Shown: positions 1 through 7,545 of the stretch, piece after piece
Layout of the letters: the number at the start of each line of letters is the position of its first letter
How positions within the stretch are numbered: position 1 is the first letter of the stretch
Source of the DNA: Nitrospinaceae bacterium
GTDB taxonomy: Bacteria; Nitrospinota; Nitrospinia; Nitrospinales; VA-1
DNA length: 12,544 bases
Assembly: GCA_029937655.1 (NCBI GenBank)
Contig: JAPYPK010000007.1
Span: forward strand, 17,598-30,141
Direction: 5' to 3'
Notes under the pieces: generated by a model
What the model was told of the DNA's origin: nothing
Database searches by the model: none
What the model saw: only the letters and a program-made list of their open reading frames with translations
Position numbers and translations under genes: made by a program

Positions 1-702
1 GATCAAATATTATTACCCACCATAATTCATCCAGCTAGTGGCACGCTTATGGTTTTGGTTGATCCTTCAGTTGATAAGACCAACCGGCTAAAACCAAAGC
101 AAAGAAGCTTTGACCCTCCCATTAATGTTTCCAATGACCTAAAAATAATGGACATGTTTTATATTGACCACACTGAGGTGACCGTGAAGCAATACAAAAA
201 AACACACCCAACTCACGACCAAACCTATATAACAGAGAAAACCTGTTTAGCCTGTCCAGCCATGGGTATTGAATGGGTCAACGCAGATAAACATTGCCGG
301 GCAGTGGGAAAACGTTTACCGACAGAAGCTGAGTGGGAGTTGGCGGCAGGAGGTTCGTCAAAAAAACCTACCTATTGGAGCAATAAAACCAAAAGGTCAT
401 TCGCCAACCTTGTCGAAGAAAAAGATGGGTTTGCTTCGGTTGCACCTGTCGGGTCATTCCCTTTAGGATCCGGACCTTTTGGCACCTTGGACATGATTGG
501 GAACGTATGGGAATGGGTTGATACCCCTCATTCTCCTCTCCCTAAAAATTTAAGACCAAAGAAAAAAGGAACTTATAGAATCGCGAAAGGAGGGAGTTGG
601 ACAAGTCCGCTTGGCTTCGCCACTATAGACTATCGAAATGTCGTAGCCGGCAACATTAAAAACCCAACATTCGGCTTCCGTTGCGTCAAATCGATAAATT
701 AG
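1..702 (+). CDS. SUMF1/FGE-fold protein, 5' end missing
   Basis: The reading frame is open from base 1, so the gene very likely starts before the window; the ATG at 49 is internal or a fallback start. Numbering from that ATG, SUMF1-family landmarks appear in order: FYIDHTEVTVKQY (37-49), a WVNADKHCRAVGKRLPTEAEWE block (76-97), GSGPFGTLDMIGNVWEWVD (140-158), KGGSW (180-184) and the terminal FGFRC (208-212). This is the C-type-lectin-like fold of formylglycine-generating enzyme. Aligning by hand to human FGE from the shared GFRC end, the two copper-binding active-site cysteines fall on Leu188 and Ile193, so genuine sulfatase-activating activity is unlikely; a binding or structural role is inferred. 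A CLAC pair (66-69) is present. No sulfatase gene is visible nearby. The stop is 27 bases from the convergent nrdJ stop, and no terminator was seen between them. The family call is secure; the function is unknown. Confidence 0.85.
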   Translation, partial: DQILLPTIIHPASGTLMVLVDPSVDKTNRLKPKQRSFDPPINVSNDLKIMDMFYIDHTEVTVKQYKKTHPTHDQTYITEKTCLACPAMGIEWVNADKHCRAVGKRLPTEAEWELAAGGSSKKPTYWSNKTKRSFANLVEEKDGFASVAPVGSFPLGSGPFGTLDMIGNVWEWVDTPHSPLPKNLRPKKKGTYRIAKGGSWTSPLGFATIDYRNVVAGNIKNPTFGFRCVKSIN

Positions 703-729
703 TTTAATGTTAAGAGTGTGGTTAGAAAC

Positions 730-3700
730 TTATGAGCAACCCGAAGTAGCTCCACAGGTTTGACATTTGAGGCAGGTACCATTCCGAACAAGAGTCAGTT
801 GCCCACAATCTGTGCACGGATCACCTTCATAGCCCTTTAATCTCGCGATGGACGTTGTAGAAACCAATTTTCGCGCGGCCACAGCCTGCCCCCCTTCACT
901 TCCATTACTACGGACCGGGGTTATCTCGACAGGTTTAGCATGTCCATTGTTTCCGTTTTCTTTGACATGAGAGCCAGTTAGGGTAGCCTTAGATTCTCTT
1001 TTCCCTTCTCCTTGGATCATCGCTGCCGACGACTTGTCCGTAGAGCCTTGATTACTGACATCATTAGGTTCTGACTCATCGTTCTTCCCGATAGCGTCTG
1101 CCCGGAGATCATCAGGTGTCACTTGGGCAAGGTCCGTGCGGTCAAGGTAATGAATAGCTAAGTCTCGGAATATATAATCAATAGTGGAGGTAGCCATGGT
1201 GATTCGTTCATTACCTGTGACAATTCCATTTGGCTCAAAACGTGTAAACACAAAGGCATCGACAAACTCTTCAAGCGGAACACCATGTTGCAACCCCAAA
1301 GAAATCGCTATAGCAAAACAGTTCATAAGGCTACGATAAGCGGCTCCTTCTTTATGCATATCGATAAATATTTCACCGAGTGAGCCATCAGAGTACTGAC
1401 CCGTTCGCAGATAAACTTTATGTCCAGCAATAACCGCTTTCTGGGTATAACCAGCCCGTCGGTGAGGAAGGGTTCTTCGTTTCCGTTCACGCACGATTTC
1501 GACAATTTTCTTAGCAATTTTAAGAGGCTGCTTCTCCTCAATATCCTCAACTTCAAGCACTTTAAAACCTTCGCTAACAGTACTGTTAAGAGGTTGGCTC
1601 AGTTTTGATCCATCTCTGTATACTGCTGTCCCCTTTAACATGAGCTTCCAACAAAGCATGTGCGCATTATCCATATCCTCAAGAGTAGCCTCGTTGGGCA
1701 TGTTGATTGTCTTGGAGATAGCACCCGAAAGAAACGGCTGAGCTGCCGCCATCATATGAATATGAGCTTCAGATCTAATAAATCGTTTCCCATACTTTCC
1801 ACAGGTATTGGCACAATCAAAAACTGAATAATGTTCCTGTTTAAGATACGGCGCGTTCTCTAGAGTCATGGTACCGCAAATAACATTGTTGGCCTCTTCA
1901 ATATTTTGATCTGAGAAGCCAAGACAGTTGAGCATATTAAAGTCAAAAGAGTCTAGTTCTTCGCTACTAATCCCAAGAACTCCCTCGCAAAAGGACTCAC
2001 CTAAAACAAACTTATTGAAAGCAAATGTAATATCAAATACTTTAGGCAGTTCTTCCTGAACTCTAGAAATAACTTCGTCTGTAAACCCTTTCGCCTTTAG
2101 GGTATTAAAATTAATATGAGGAGTTTCTTCCAAACTGCCTGTTCCGACGCAGTAATCTACAATCGACTGTATTTCGCCTGACTTATAACCTAGTCGCTTA
2201 AGAGCAGATGGGACCGACTGGTTAATGATTTTAAAATATCCCCCACCTGCAAGTTTTTTGTACTTTACCAAGGCGTAGTCAGGTTCAATACCTGTGGTAT
2301 CGCAGTCCATCAACAAACCGATAGTTCCGGTAGGGGCGATACAAGTGGTTTGCGCATTACGAAAACCGTGTTTTTCGCCCAGCGCCAAGGCCTCACCCCA
2401 TGCCTTTTTAGCTGCCACCATCAGACTATTCGGGCAATCCTCCGAACAAACCCCTTGAGGAAAAATAGATAATCCTTCGTATTCCAATCGATCAGAATTT
2501 AATAAGGCCCTTTGATGATTACGCATAACGCGCATCATATGTTTCTTGTTTTTTTCATATTGGGAAAAAGGTCCAAGCTCAGAAGCTAGTTCAGCAGATG
2601 TTGCGTAAGATGCGCCTGTTAACAATGCGGTGATCGCACCTGTTATGGCACGACTTTGATCTGAATCATAAGGGATTCCCATTATCATTAGCAATGCACC
2701 CAAGTTGGCATACCCCAATCCCAACGTACGGTATTCAAAACTTTTACGCGCAATCTCTACATTTGGGAATTGCGCCATGGCTACTGAGGTTTCAAGTGTC
2801 AGAGTCCACAAACGGCAAGCATGGCGAAAGTTATCTACATCAAATACACCCGTCTTAGAATCATAAAACTTCATCAAATTAATTGATGCTAGGTTACACG
2901 CCGTGTCATCCAGAAACATATACTCTGAACAAGGGTTAGACGCGTGAATGCGGCCCTCCTCAGGACAAGTATGCCATTCGTTAATAGTTGTATCGAACTG
3001 AAGTCCCGGGTCAGCACTGGCCCAAGCGGCTGTGTTTATAGACTGCCAAAGTTCACGAGCCCGTAGCCGCCGAATGGATTTCCCATTGGTACGTTGACGA
3101 AGGTCCCAATCACCATCACCCTCCACGGCATGCAGAAAATCATTGGTCAGACGAATAGAGTTATTGCTATTTTGTCCGGAAACTGTGGCGTAAGCCTCAG
3201 AGTTCCAATTGGTGTCATACTCTTCGAATTCAAATTCCTTGATGCCCTGCTGCGCAAGCTGAATTACTCGATAGACATAGTTTTCAGGAATAAAATCTTC
3301 AATAGCCCTCCGCACCGCTTTTTTGAGCTTAGTGTTTTCTTTAACGTCGAAACGGATATCCCCCTTCAAACCCTCATCCCAACACGCAAGAAAAACTTCC
3401 TTCAACCGCCGTTTAAGAATTCGACTGCCTGTTACTATTGAGGCAACCTTACGCTCTTCCTTAGCTTTCCAATTTATAAACTGTTCAATATCAGGATGAT
3501 CGATATCGAGAGTCACCATCTTAGCAGCCCGCCTTGTTGTACCCCCAGATTTTATGGCCCCCGCTGCGCGATCACCAATTTTAAGAAAGCTCATGAGTCC
3601 TGATGACTTGCCGCCGCCAGAAAGGGGTTCTCCCTCGCCGCGCAGTTTAGAAAAGTTGCTTCCGCTGCCTGACCCGAACTTAAATAGCCGTGCCTCCTGT

Positions 3701-4365
3701 TGCCAAAGATCCATAATGCCACCTTGCCCGACCAGGTCATCCTTGACGGAAAGAATGAAACAGGCATGCGGTTGAGGTCGTTCGTAAGCATTTTTTGATT
3801 TTTCAACCTGCCCGGTTTTATCGTTGAAAAAATAGTGCCCCTGAGCTGGCCCCTCTATACCATAGGCCCAATTAAGTCCTGTGTTAAACCACTGGGGAGA
3901 GTTCGGAGCAGCCATCTGACTCGCCAACATAAAACACATTTCTTGGTAATAATTGCGCGCTTGATCTTCGTTTTCGAAGCTTTTGTTCTTCCAACCCCAA
4001 TAGGTCCAGCAACCCGCTAAACGGTGAAATACTTGCCGTGAATCCATTTCGCCACCCATCTGCTTTGATTCTGGAAGCCCGGACAATGCTTCAGTATCCT
4101 CCTCTGAGGGGCAAAGCCACTCGGGAACTCCATCCTCTATTTTTTTCTTGAGTCGAGCAGGAACTCCAGCCTTTCGAAAATATTTTTGGGCCATAATATC
4201 TACAGCCACTTGAGACCAAAGGGTTGGTACTAACACCCGGTCCATTTGAGAAACAATAGAACCGTCTGCATTAGTGATTTTTGAAGATCTTTCTACAAAC
4301 TCTACTTCTCTATAGGGGTCGCTCTGGTCTGCCGAAAATTTAGTAAAAACCCGATCAATATGCAC
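730..4365 (-). CDS. nrdJ: Vitamin B12-dependent (class II) ribonucleoside-diphosphate reductase
   Basis: It reduces ribonucleotides to deoxyribonucleotides in the cytoplasm using an adenosylcobalamin-derived thiyl radical. The 1211 residues fit the long NrdJ form. Visible landmarks: PHACFIL with redox Cys202; a glycine-rich FGSGSGSNFSKLRGEGEPLSGGG stretch (230-252); the catalytic triad in SNPCSE (Asn477, Cys479, Glu481); Cys490 in ACNLASINL as the second redox cysteine; APTGTIG (677-683); a TSCPD-type domain at about 970-1078; a hydrophilic, low-complexity linker (about 1085-1165); and a C-terminal cysteine cluster (CTDC 1184-1187, CLKC 1198-1201, then Cys1204 and Cys1210) resembling a zinc ribbon that may re-reduce the active site. 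No ATP cone was recognised at the N-terminus. The start codon is GTG, chosen because AGGGAG lies six bases upstream. The gene appears monocistronic, with a probable NrdR-controlled promoter upstream. No frameshift was seen. The identification is very secure. Confidence 0.97.
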   Translation of the reverse strand: MHIDRVFTKFSADQSDPYREVEFVERSSKITNADGSIVSQMDRVLVPTLWSQVAVDIMAQKYFRKAGVPARLKKKIEDGVPEWLCPSEEDTEALSGLPESKQMGGEMDSRQVFHRLAGCWTYWGWKNKSFENEDQARNYYQEMCFMLASQMAAPNSPQWFNTGLNWAYGIEGPAQGHYFFNDKTGQVEKSKNAYERPQPHACFILSVKDDLVGQGGIMDLWQQEARLFKFGSGSGSNFSKLRGEGEPLSGGGKSSGLMSFLKIGDRAAGAIKSGGTTRRAAKMVTLDIDHPDIEQFINWKAKEERKVASIVTGSRILKRRLKEVFLACWDEGLKGDIRFDVKENTKLKKAVRRAIEDFIPENYVYRVIQLAQQGIKEFEFEEYDTNWNSEAYATVSGQNSNNSIRLTNDFLHAVEGDGDWDLRQRTNGKSIRRLRARELWQSINTAAWASADPGLQFDTTINEWHTCPEEGRIHASNPCSEYMFLDDTACNLASINLMKFYDSKTGVFDVDNFRHACRLWTLTLETSVAMAQFPNVEIARKSFEYRTLGLGYANLGALLMIMGIPYDSDQSRAITGAITALLTGASYATSAELASELGPFSQYEKNKKHMMRVMRNHQRALLNSDRLEYEGLSIFPQGVCSEDCPNSLMVAAKKAWGEALALGEKHGFRNAQTTCIAPTGTIGLLMDCDTTGIEPDYALVKYKKLAGGGYFKIINQSVPSALKRLGYKSGEIQSIVDYCVGTGSLEETPHINFNTLKAKGFTDEVISRVQEELPKVFDITFAFNKFVLGESFCEGVLGISSEELDSFDFNMLNCLGFSDQNIEEANNVICGTMTLENAPYLKQEHYSVFDCANTCGKYGKRFIRSEAHIHMMAAAQPFLSGAISKTINMPNEATLEDMDNAHMLCWKLMLKGTAVYRDGSKLSQPLNSTVSEGFKVLEVEDIEEKQPLKIAKKIVEIVRERKRRTLPHRRAGYTQKAVIAGHKVYLRTGQYSDGSLGEIFIDMHKEGAAYRSLMNCFAIAISLGLQHGVPLEEFVDAFVFTRFEPNGIVTGNERITMATSTIDYIFRDLAIHYLDRTDLAQVTPDDLRADAIGKNDESEPNDVSNQGSTDKSSAAMIQGEGKRESKATLTGSHVKENGNNGHAKPVEITPVRSNGSEGGQAVAARKLVSTTSIARLKGYEGDPCTDCGQLTLVRNGTCLKCQTCGATSGCS

Positions 4366-4371
4366 ACAAAT

Positions 4372-4377
4372 CTCCCT
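4372..4377 (-). promoter_or_regulatory. Ribosome binding site of nrdJ
   Basis: On the minus strand the sequence reads AGGGAG, six bases before the GTG at 4365-4363. It supports the GTG as the true nrdJ start although no ATG is present there. Confidence 0.7.
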
Positions 4378-4450
4378 TAATGACTTAGCAACCTAAAAAA
4401 CTGCCTATCCAGCACACAATGAATTTTGGAGCGTCGGTTAAAACCTCTGA

Positions 4451-4466
4451 CAACTATATCTAGTGT
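4451..4466. promoter_or_regulatory. NrdR box 1 (nrdJ operator, start-proximal)
   Basis: The 16-mer CAACTATATCTAGTGT matches the NrdR consensus acaCwAtATaTwGtgt at 13 of 16 positions, including the conserved C, the central ATAT and the G. It lies just downstream of the proposed nrdJ -10 element, around the expected transcription start. NrdR is the ATP/dATP-sensing repressor of ribonucleotide reductase genes and binds tandem boxes. Confidence 0.75.
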
Positions 4467-4476
4467 CATAAAACAA

Positions 4477-4503
4477 ACTATATACAATATGTTGCGTTGT
4501 CAA
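4477..4503 (-). promoter_or_regulatory. Probable nrdJ promoter
   Basis: On the minus strand a perfect -35 hexamer TTGACA (4503-4498) is followed, after a short 15-base spacer, by TATAGT (4482-4477), a five-of-six match to the -10 consensus. Transcription would start near 4470, giving a leader of roughly 105 bases before the GTG. The two NrdR boxes overlap the promoter and the start site. The 15-base spacer is shorter than ideal, so the exact -10 is less certain than the -35. Confidence 0.55.
4482..4497. promoter_or_regulatory. NrdR box 2 (nrdJ operator, start-distal)
   Basis: The 16-mer ATACAATATGTTGCGT matches the NrdR consensus at 13 of 16 positions. It starts exactly 31 bp from box 1, about three helical turns, which is the spacing typical of paired NrdR boxes. 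It fills the spacer between the proposed -35 and -10 elements, so occupancy should block RNA polymerase. Confidence 0.75.
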
Positions 4504-4685
4504 ACAAAAACAACCTCACCTCCAAGGTTTTATCAATTTATTGATATTCATACACTTAAAGAGTTTTTTTGCGATCGTTAGTTATTTTAGGCCGCATTCA
4601 CAACCCCACATAATACTAGGCTTCGGAGGTTTATAGCATAAAGTAAAGGCTTTAATTAAGGTCTGTTCACACCACCTCAGTCAAT

Positions 4686-4723
4686 AAATTCTGCGATGGT
4701 CTGTTGAAAAATCGCATGAATTT
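4686..4723. repeat. Imperfect inverted repeat (hairpin-forming)
   Basis: The arm AAATTCTGCGAT (4686-4697) is complementary to 4711-4723 over 12 base pairs with a single bulged T, leaving a 13-base loop. No T-run follows on either strand, so it does not look like a factor-independent terminator. It lies about 170 bases before the msrAB start and could be an operator, an RNA structure or the remains of a small repeat. Confidence 0.5.
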
Positions 4724-4849
4724 GATAGTACTTTTGTAATCATTCGCGGCGGACGGACATACATTTTCTGAATAAAAAAAGATAACACAAAAATAACCTT
4801 AAAGTAAAAGAATCAAATAAACTAGTTCAGAACTCTTAATTCATACACT

Positions 4850-4876
4850 TTGAGAACAAAAATCCAGAAATATATT
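4850..4876 (+). promoter_or_regulatory. Weak candidate msrAB promoter
   Basis: TTGAGA (4850-4855, five of six to the -35 consensus) and TATATT (4871-4876, five of six to -10) are separated by only 15 bases. Transcription would begin about ten bases before the ATG, leaving hardly any leader. AT-richness makes chance matches likely, so this is only the best candidate seen. Confidence 0.25.
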
Positions 4877-4893
4877 TCCACGAGTCAAAGAGA

Positions 4894-6036
4894 ATGAAAA
4901 ATAATTACATTCATTTTTTTATTATATTAATAGTTTTTATAGCTGTGTTTTTTACAACAATACGTGGATCCAGTGAGCCTGACGACAAAAGTAAGTCTTC
5001 TTCAATGGTAGGTTTGAAGAAAGCAACCTTTGCAGGTGGATGTTTCTGGTGCATGGAACCCCCATTTGAAAAATTGCCGGGTGTCTCAAAAGTCATCTCT
5101 GGATATACCGGAGGCAAAAGAGAAAATCCGCGTTATAAAGAAGTAGCGACCGGCTTAACAAATCATGCAGAAGCTATAGAGGTCCATTACGATTCTTCTA
5201 CAATCTCCTACAACGATTTGCTGGAAGTGTTTTGGAGGAATATCGACCCTACTGATGGGAGCGGGCAATTTGTGGATCGAGGCAAGCAATACAGACCTGC
5301 CATTTTCTACCACGATCAAGAGCAAAAAAAGCTAGCTGAGAAATCGAGGAGTAAACTTCAAAAGAGTGAACGATTTAAAAGTAAAATAAAAACAAACATT
5401 GTCAAGGCAACTACATTTTATGCTGCCGAAGAATATCACCAAGATTTCTACAAGAAAAGTACCATTCGTTACAAAATATACCGCGTGGGATCGGGGAGAG
5501 ACCATTTTTTAAAAAAATATTGGGGAGAGAAGCTAAAGTACAAGGTAACAAACAGTTCCAAAAAAAAGAATACCGGCAGAGGGCTGCCCCTTTATAGTAA
5601 ATTTATCAAACCATCTGAAAATGAATTAAAAAAACAGCTGACGTTTCTTCAATATCGAGTCACACAGGAAAATGGAACTGAGCCCCCTTACAAAAATGAC
5701 TACTGGAATAACAAGAGACAGGGGATCTACGTAGATATTGTTTCAGGCGAACCCCTTTTCAGCTCTCAGGATAAATTTAAATCTGGCACTGGTTGGCCGT
5801 CTTTTACCAAACCGCTCATACCCAACAATACTATTACCAAAAAGGATGACAGCTTGGGGATGAACCGCATAGAAGTTAAATCCAGAAGCTCCGGTTCTCA
5901 CCTAGGTCACTTGTTTAATGATGGCCCCAAGCCCACAGGGCTTAGATATTGTATAAATTCCGCCTCACTAAGATTTATACCCAAAGAAAGTCTTGCCAGT
6001 GAAGGCCATGAGAAGTTTGCGTCAACATTTAAATAA
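4894..6036 (+). CDS. msrAB: Exported bifunctional peptide methionine sulfoxide reductase MsrA-MsrB
   Basis: It repairs both stereoisomers of methionine sulfoxide in proteins. An N-terminal hydrophobic segment (residues about 7-22) after a Lys indicates export or membrane anchoring, so the enzyme should act in the periplasm; no lipobox cysteine is present. The MsrA domain covers about 42-210: GGCFWC with catalytic Cys50 and Cys53, GYTGG (70-74), HAEAIEV (91-97) and EEYHQDF (179-185). The MsrB domain covers about 240-365: YWNNKRQGIYVDIVSGEPLF (270-289), GTGWPSF (298-304), HLGHLFNDGP (336-345) and RYCINSASLRF with catalytic Cys353. The protein has only three cysteines. MsrB has Thr299 where Neisseria PilB carries a recycling Cys, and it lacks zinc-binding CxxC pairs. 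MsrA lacks the usual C-terminal resolving cysteines, so Cys53 probably does that job. The ribosome site (AAAGAG, close to the ATG) is weak; the signal segment supports this start. Confidence 0.95.
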   Translation: MKNNYIHFFIILIVFIAVFFTTIRGSSEPDDKSKSSSMVGLKKATFAGGCFWCMEPPFEKLPGVSKVISGYTGGKRENPRYKEVATGLTNHAEAIEVHYDSSTISYNDLLEVFWRNIDPTDGSGQFVDRGKQYRPAIFYHDQEQKKLAEKSRSKLQKSERFKSKIKTNIVKATTFYAAEEYHQDFYKKSTIRYKIYRVGSGRDHFLKKYWGEKLKYKVTNSSKKKNTGRGLPLYSKFIKPSENELKKQLTFLQYRVTQENGTEPPYKNDYWNNKRQGIYVDIVSGEPLFSSQDKFKSGTGWPSFTKPLIPNNTITKKDDSLGMNRIEVKSRSSGSHLGHLFNDGPKPTGLRYCINSASLRFIPKESLASEGHEKFASTFK

Positions 6037-6083
6037 GTGCTACTAAGTGAGCCACTTTCGCGCCGCGTGTTAGGATATTGTAT

Positions 6084-6141
6084 GATGTATTTTATTGAAC
6101 TAACCAAGTTATTTTAAAAAATCAAATCGGATGTATTTTAT
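6084..6141. repeat. 12-bp direct repeat around the split-barrel gene start
   Basis: GATGTATTTTAT occurs at 6084-6095 and again at 6130-6141, 46 bp apart. The second copy contains the annotated start codon of the downstream gene. The first copy also contains an ATG, whose frame reads ten codons and then stops. It may be chance in AT-rich DNA or a small duplication. Confidence 0.4.
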
Positions 6142-6742
6142 GGCTACTCTAGGCTCTGAGGGAGAACGAATTCTTCAAAAAAAAGTTGGTTCAGAGAAGA
6201 AAGCCTCTGCGTTTTATGATAAACAAATGTTGGATTATCTTAATCCTTACATGCGTGCGTTTATTTTAAAACAGGAAATGGTTTTTATTGCAACTGCTGA
6301 CTCTAAGGGAGAATGTGATTGTTCTTTTCGTGCAGGCAAACAAGGATTTGTCAGGGTGTTAAGTAAAAAAACACTTCTTCTCCCGGAATATCGAGGTAAC
6401 GGTGTCATGGCCAGCATGGGAAACATTCTAAAAAACCCAAATATTGGCATGACGTTCATAGATTTTTTTGAAAACACGATTGGTTTACATGTGAATGGCA
6501 AAGCAAAGATTATTGAAAACGATGAGTTACTGGCAGGTAAGACTCAGGCTGTTTTTGCGAACGATGTCTGGGAAGAAGGGATCGTTCCCGAGCGTTGGAT
6601 ATCTATAACTGTTGAAGAGGCTTATATTCACTGCTCAAAGCACATTCCACACTTAAAAAAACTTGACAAAAAAATTCATTGGGGAACAGATAAGGGAACC
6701 CACAAAGGTGGCGATTTTTTTAAGGCCGAGACCTGCGAATGA
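6131..6742 (+). CDS. Pyridoxamine 5'-phosphate oxidase-fold (FMN-binding split barrel) protein
   Basis: The 203 residues match the flavin-binding split-barrel family often annotated as PPOX-type oxidoreductases. Visible features are the strand MVFIATADSKGECDCSFRAG (50-69), where typical members have a D/N-C-D-x-S-x-R-G-G motif, then GFVRVLSKKTLLLPEYRGNGVMASMGNILKNPNIGMTFIDF (72-112) and the LHVNGKAKI strand (119-127). These positions normally contact FMN or a related cofactor. The first about 45 residues are helical and charged; the lysine-rich tail (about 170-203) is not conserved in my memory of the family. The substrate is unknown and true PNP oxidase activity should not be assumed. No strong ribosome site separates the ATG at 6131 from the one at 6140. 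It may be co-transcribed with msrAB, 94 bases upstream, though no evidence fixes this. Confidence 0.8.
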   Translation: MYFMATLGSEGERILQKKVGSEKKASAFYDKQMLDYLNPYMRAFILKQEMVFIATADSKGECDCSFRAGKQGFVRVLSKKTLLLPEYRGNGVMASMGNILKNPNIGMTFIDFFENTIGLHVNGKAKIIENDELLAGKTQAVFANDVWEEGIVPERWISITVEEAYIHCSKHIPHLKKLDKKIHWGTDKGTHKGGDFFKAETCE

Positions 6743-6749
6743 AATTTAT

Positions 6750-7487
6750 CTAGTCAAAAGGCGGCTCTGACTTTCGTTTTATATCTTTCTTTGTTACGTT
6801 CATCCTACCTTGGATAAATTTAAGTTTGTTTTCCGCTATAATTATGGCTTGCTGATTGTTAGTTTTTCGTGACAGTCTTTTAACAATTACGATTTCTTCA
6901 AGAGCCTTTTCCCAATTTTTCATTCGTTCGTATACGCTAATCAAATTTAAATGTGCCTGCAAATGCTCTGAATTTATTTCAATCACTCTAATGTAGTATT
7001 CAGCCGTTTTTGGAATGTCTTGAAGGTACCAGTACTCCAACGCAATTTTAAAATGAATATCTGGGTCATCACTTCTCGTTTCAACTACTTTAAGGTATTG
7101 TTCTAAGGCAAGTTCGTTTAGCACAGATTTATCGTAAAGTGATGCAAGGCCAAGTCGGGCCTCATTATAAGTTGGGTTTATTTCCACTGCCTTGTTGTAT
7201 GACGTGAGAGCTTCTTTTCTCCTATCCCACTCCTCATAAATCAACCCTTTTTGGTAATGGGCTGGCGCATACAAAGAATTAATTTCTAAGGCTTGGTTAA
7301 GAATATCTATTGCCTCATCATAAGTTCCTGTAACTTGTTTGCTGACAGCAAGTTTTATTAGCTCAGCAGGGTCTTTTATTTGGCTAGAGGCAGATATCCC
7401 CCCCTCATCTTTTTTATACTCACTACACCCAAAAAGAAATAAAAACAGGCACAAAAAAACAACATTAATTTGAAAGACCTTAATCAT
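6750..7487 (-). CDS. TPR-repeat lipoprotein
   Basis: The chosen start (ATG at 7487) is fixed by AGGA six bases upstream and by an immediate lipoprotein signal: MIK, a hydrophobic core (4-19) and the lipobox LFGC with Cys21 as lipidation site. The frame can be extended to 7601, but that adds a basic stretch overlapping the neighbouring gene. The mature protein has about five TPR units (about 40-73, 74-107, 108-141, 142-175, 176-207), with the W/L-G-Y-A-P pattern visible in YAPAHYQKGLIYEEWDRRKEA and its successors. It ends in a lysine-rich tail. TPRs mediate protein-protein contacts, so it is probably a membrane-tethered scaffold facing the periplasm. It follows the unrecognised 426-residue gene by 58 bases and may belong to the transporter locus. 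The residue after the lipid Cys is Ser, which would favour outer-membrane sorting under enterobacterial rules; that is an inference. Confidence 0.88.
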   Translation of the reverse strand: MIKVFQINVVFLCLFLFLFGCSEYKKDEGGISASSQIKDPAELIKLAVSKQVTGTYDEAIDILNQALEINSLYAPAHYQKGLIYEEWDRRKEALTSYNKAVEINPTYNEARLGLASLYDKSVLNELALEQYLKVVETRSDDPDIHFKIALEYWYLQDIPKTAEYYIRVIEINSEHLQAHLNLISVYERMKNWEKALEEIVIVKRLSRKTNNQQAIIIAENKLKFIQGRMNVTKKDIKRKSEPPFD

Positions 7488-7493
7488 TTTCAA

Positions 7494-7497
7494 TCCT
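7494..7497 (-). promoter_or_regulatory. Ribosome binding site that fixes the lipoprotein start
   Basis: The minus strand reads AGGATTGAAAATG, with AGGA six bases before the ATG at 7487. Together with the lipobox it rules in the shorter protein over the frame extended to 7601. Confidence 0.7.
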
Positions 7498-7515
7498 AAA
7501 ATATATTCTGATCCG

Positions 7516-7540
7516 AAAATAAAACTGCTCTCCGGGAGAG
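7516..7540 (-). terminator. Possible factor-independent terminator or attenuator
   Basis: On the minus strand, just after the stop of the 426-residue gene, CTCTCCCGGAGAG forms a five-pair stem with a CCG loop, or a tighter six-pair stem. It is followed by CAG and then TTTTATTTT. The stem is short and the T-run interrupted, so termination would probably be partial. It could lower expression of the lipoprotein gene that begins about 30 bases further on. Confidence 0.4.
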
Positions 7541-7545
7541 AGATC

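Larger units (their letters stand above)
4366..4893. other. Divergent intergenic region between nrdJ and msrAB
   Basis: This is a 528-base AT-rich gap without a convincing gene on either strand. Its left part (4451-4503) holds the nrdJ promoter and two NrdR-box-like palindromes. The middle (4686-4723) holds a bulged inverted repeat. The octamer GGTCTGTT occurs at 4660 and again at 4698, inside the loop of that repeat. The 12-mer ATTCATACACTT occurs at 4546 and 4839. The right end must contain the msrAB promoter. No tRNA, cobalamin-riboswitch core or IS end was recognised. Confidence 0.7.

Noticed and set aside
3094..3441. Plus-strand open frame of 115 codons inside nrdJ
   Set aside because: It lies wholly antisense to a conserved part of nrdJ, has no recognisable protein motif, and is explained as a shadow frame.
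4366..4470. Cobalamin riboswitch in the nrdJ leader
   Set aside because: NrdJ needs B12, so I looked for one. The predicted leader is only about 105 bases and no B12-box-like core was seen.
4546..4850. 12-bp direct repeat ATTCATACACTT (4546-4557 and 4839-4850) as ends of an inserted element
   Set aside because: No transposase, no inverted ends and no composition change lie between the copies; in AT-rich DNA the match may be chance.
6043..6059. AAGTG-AGC-CACTT hairpin after msrAB as a terminator
   Set aside because: The stem is only five pairs, with no G+C-rich core and no T-run following.
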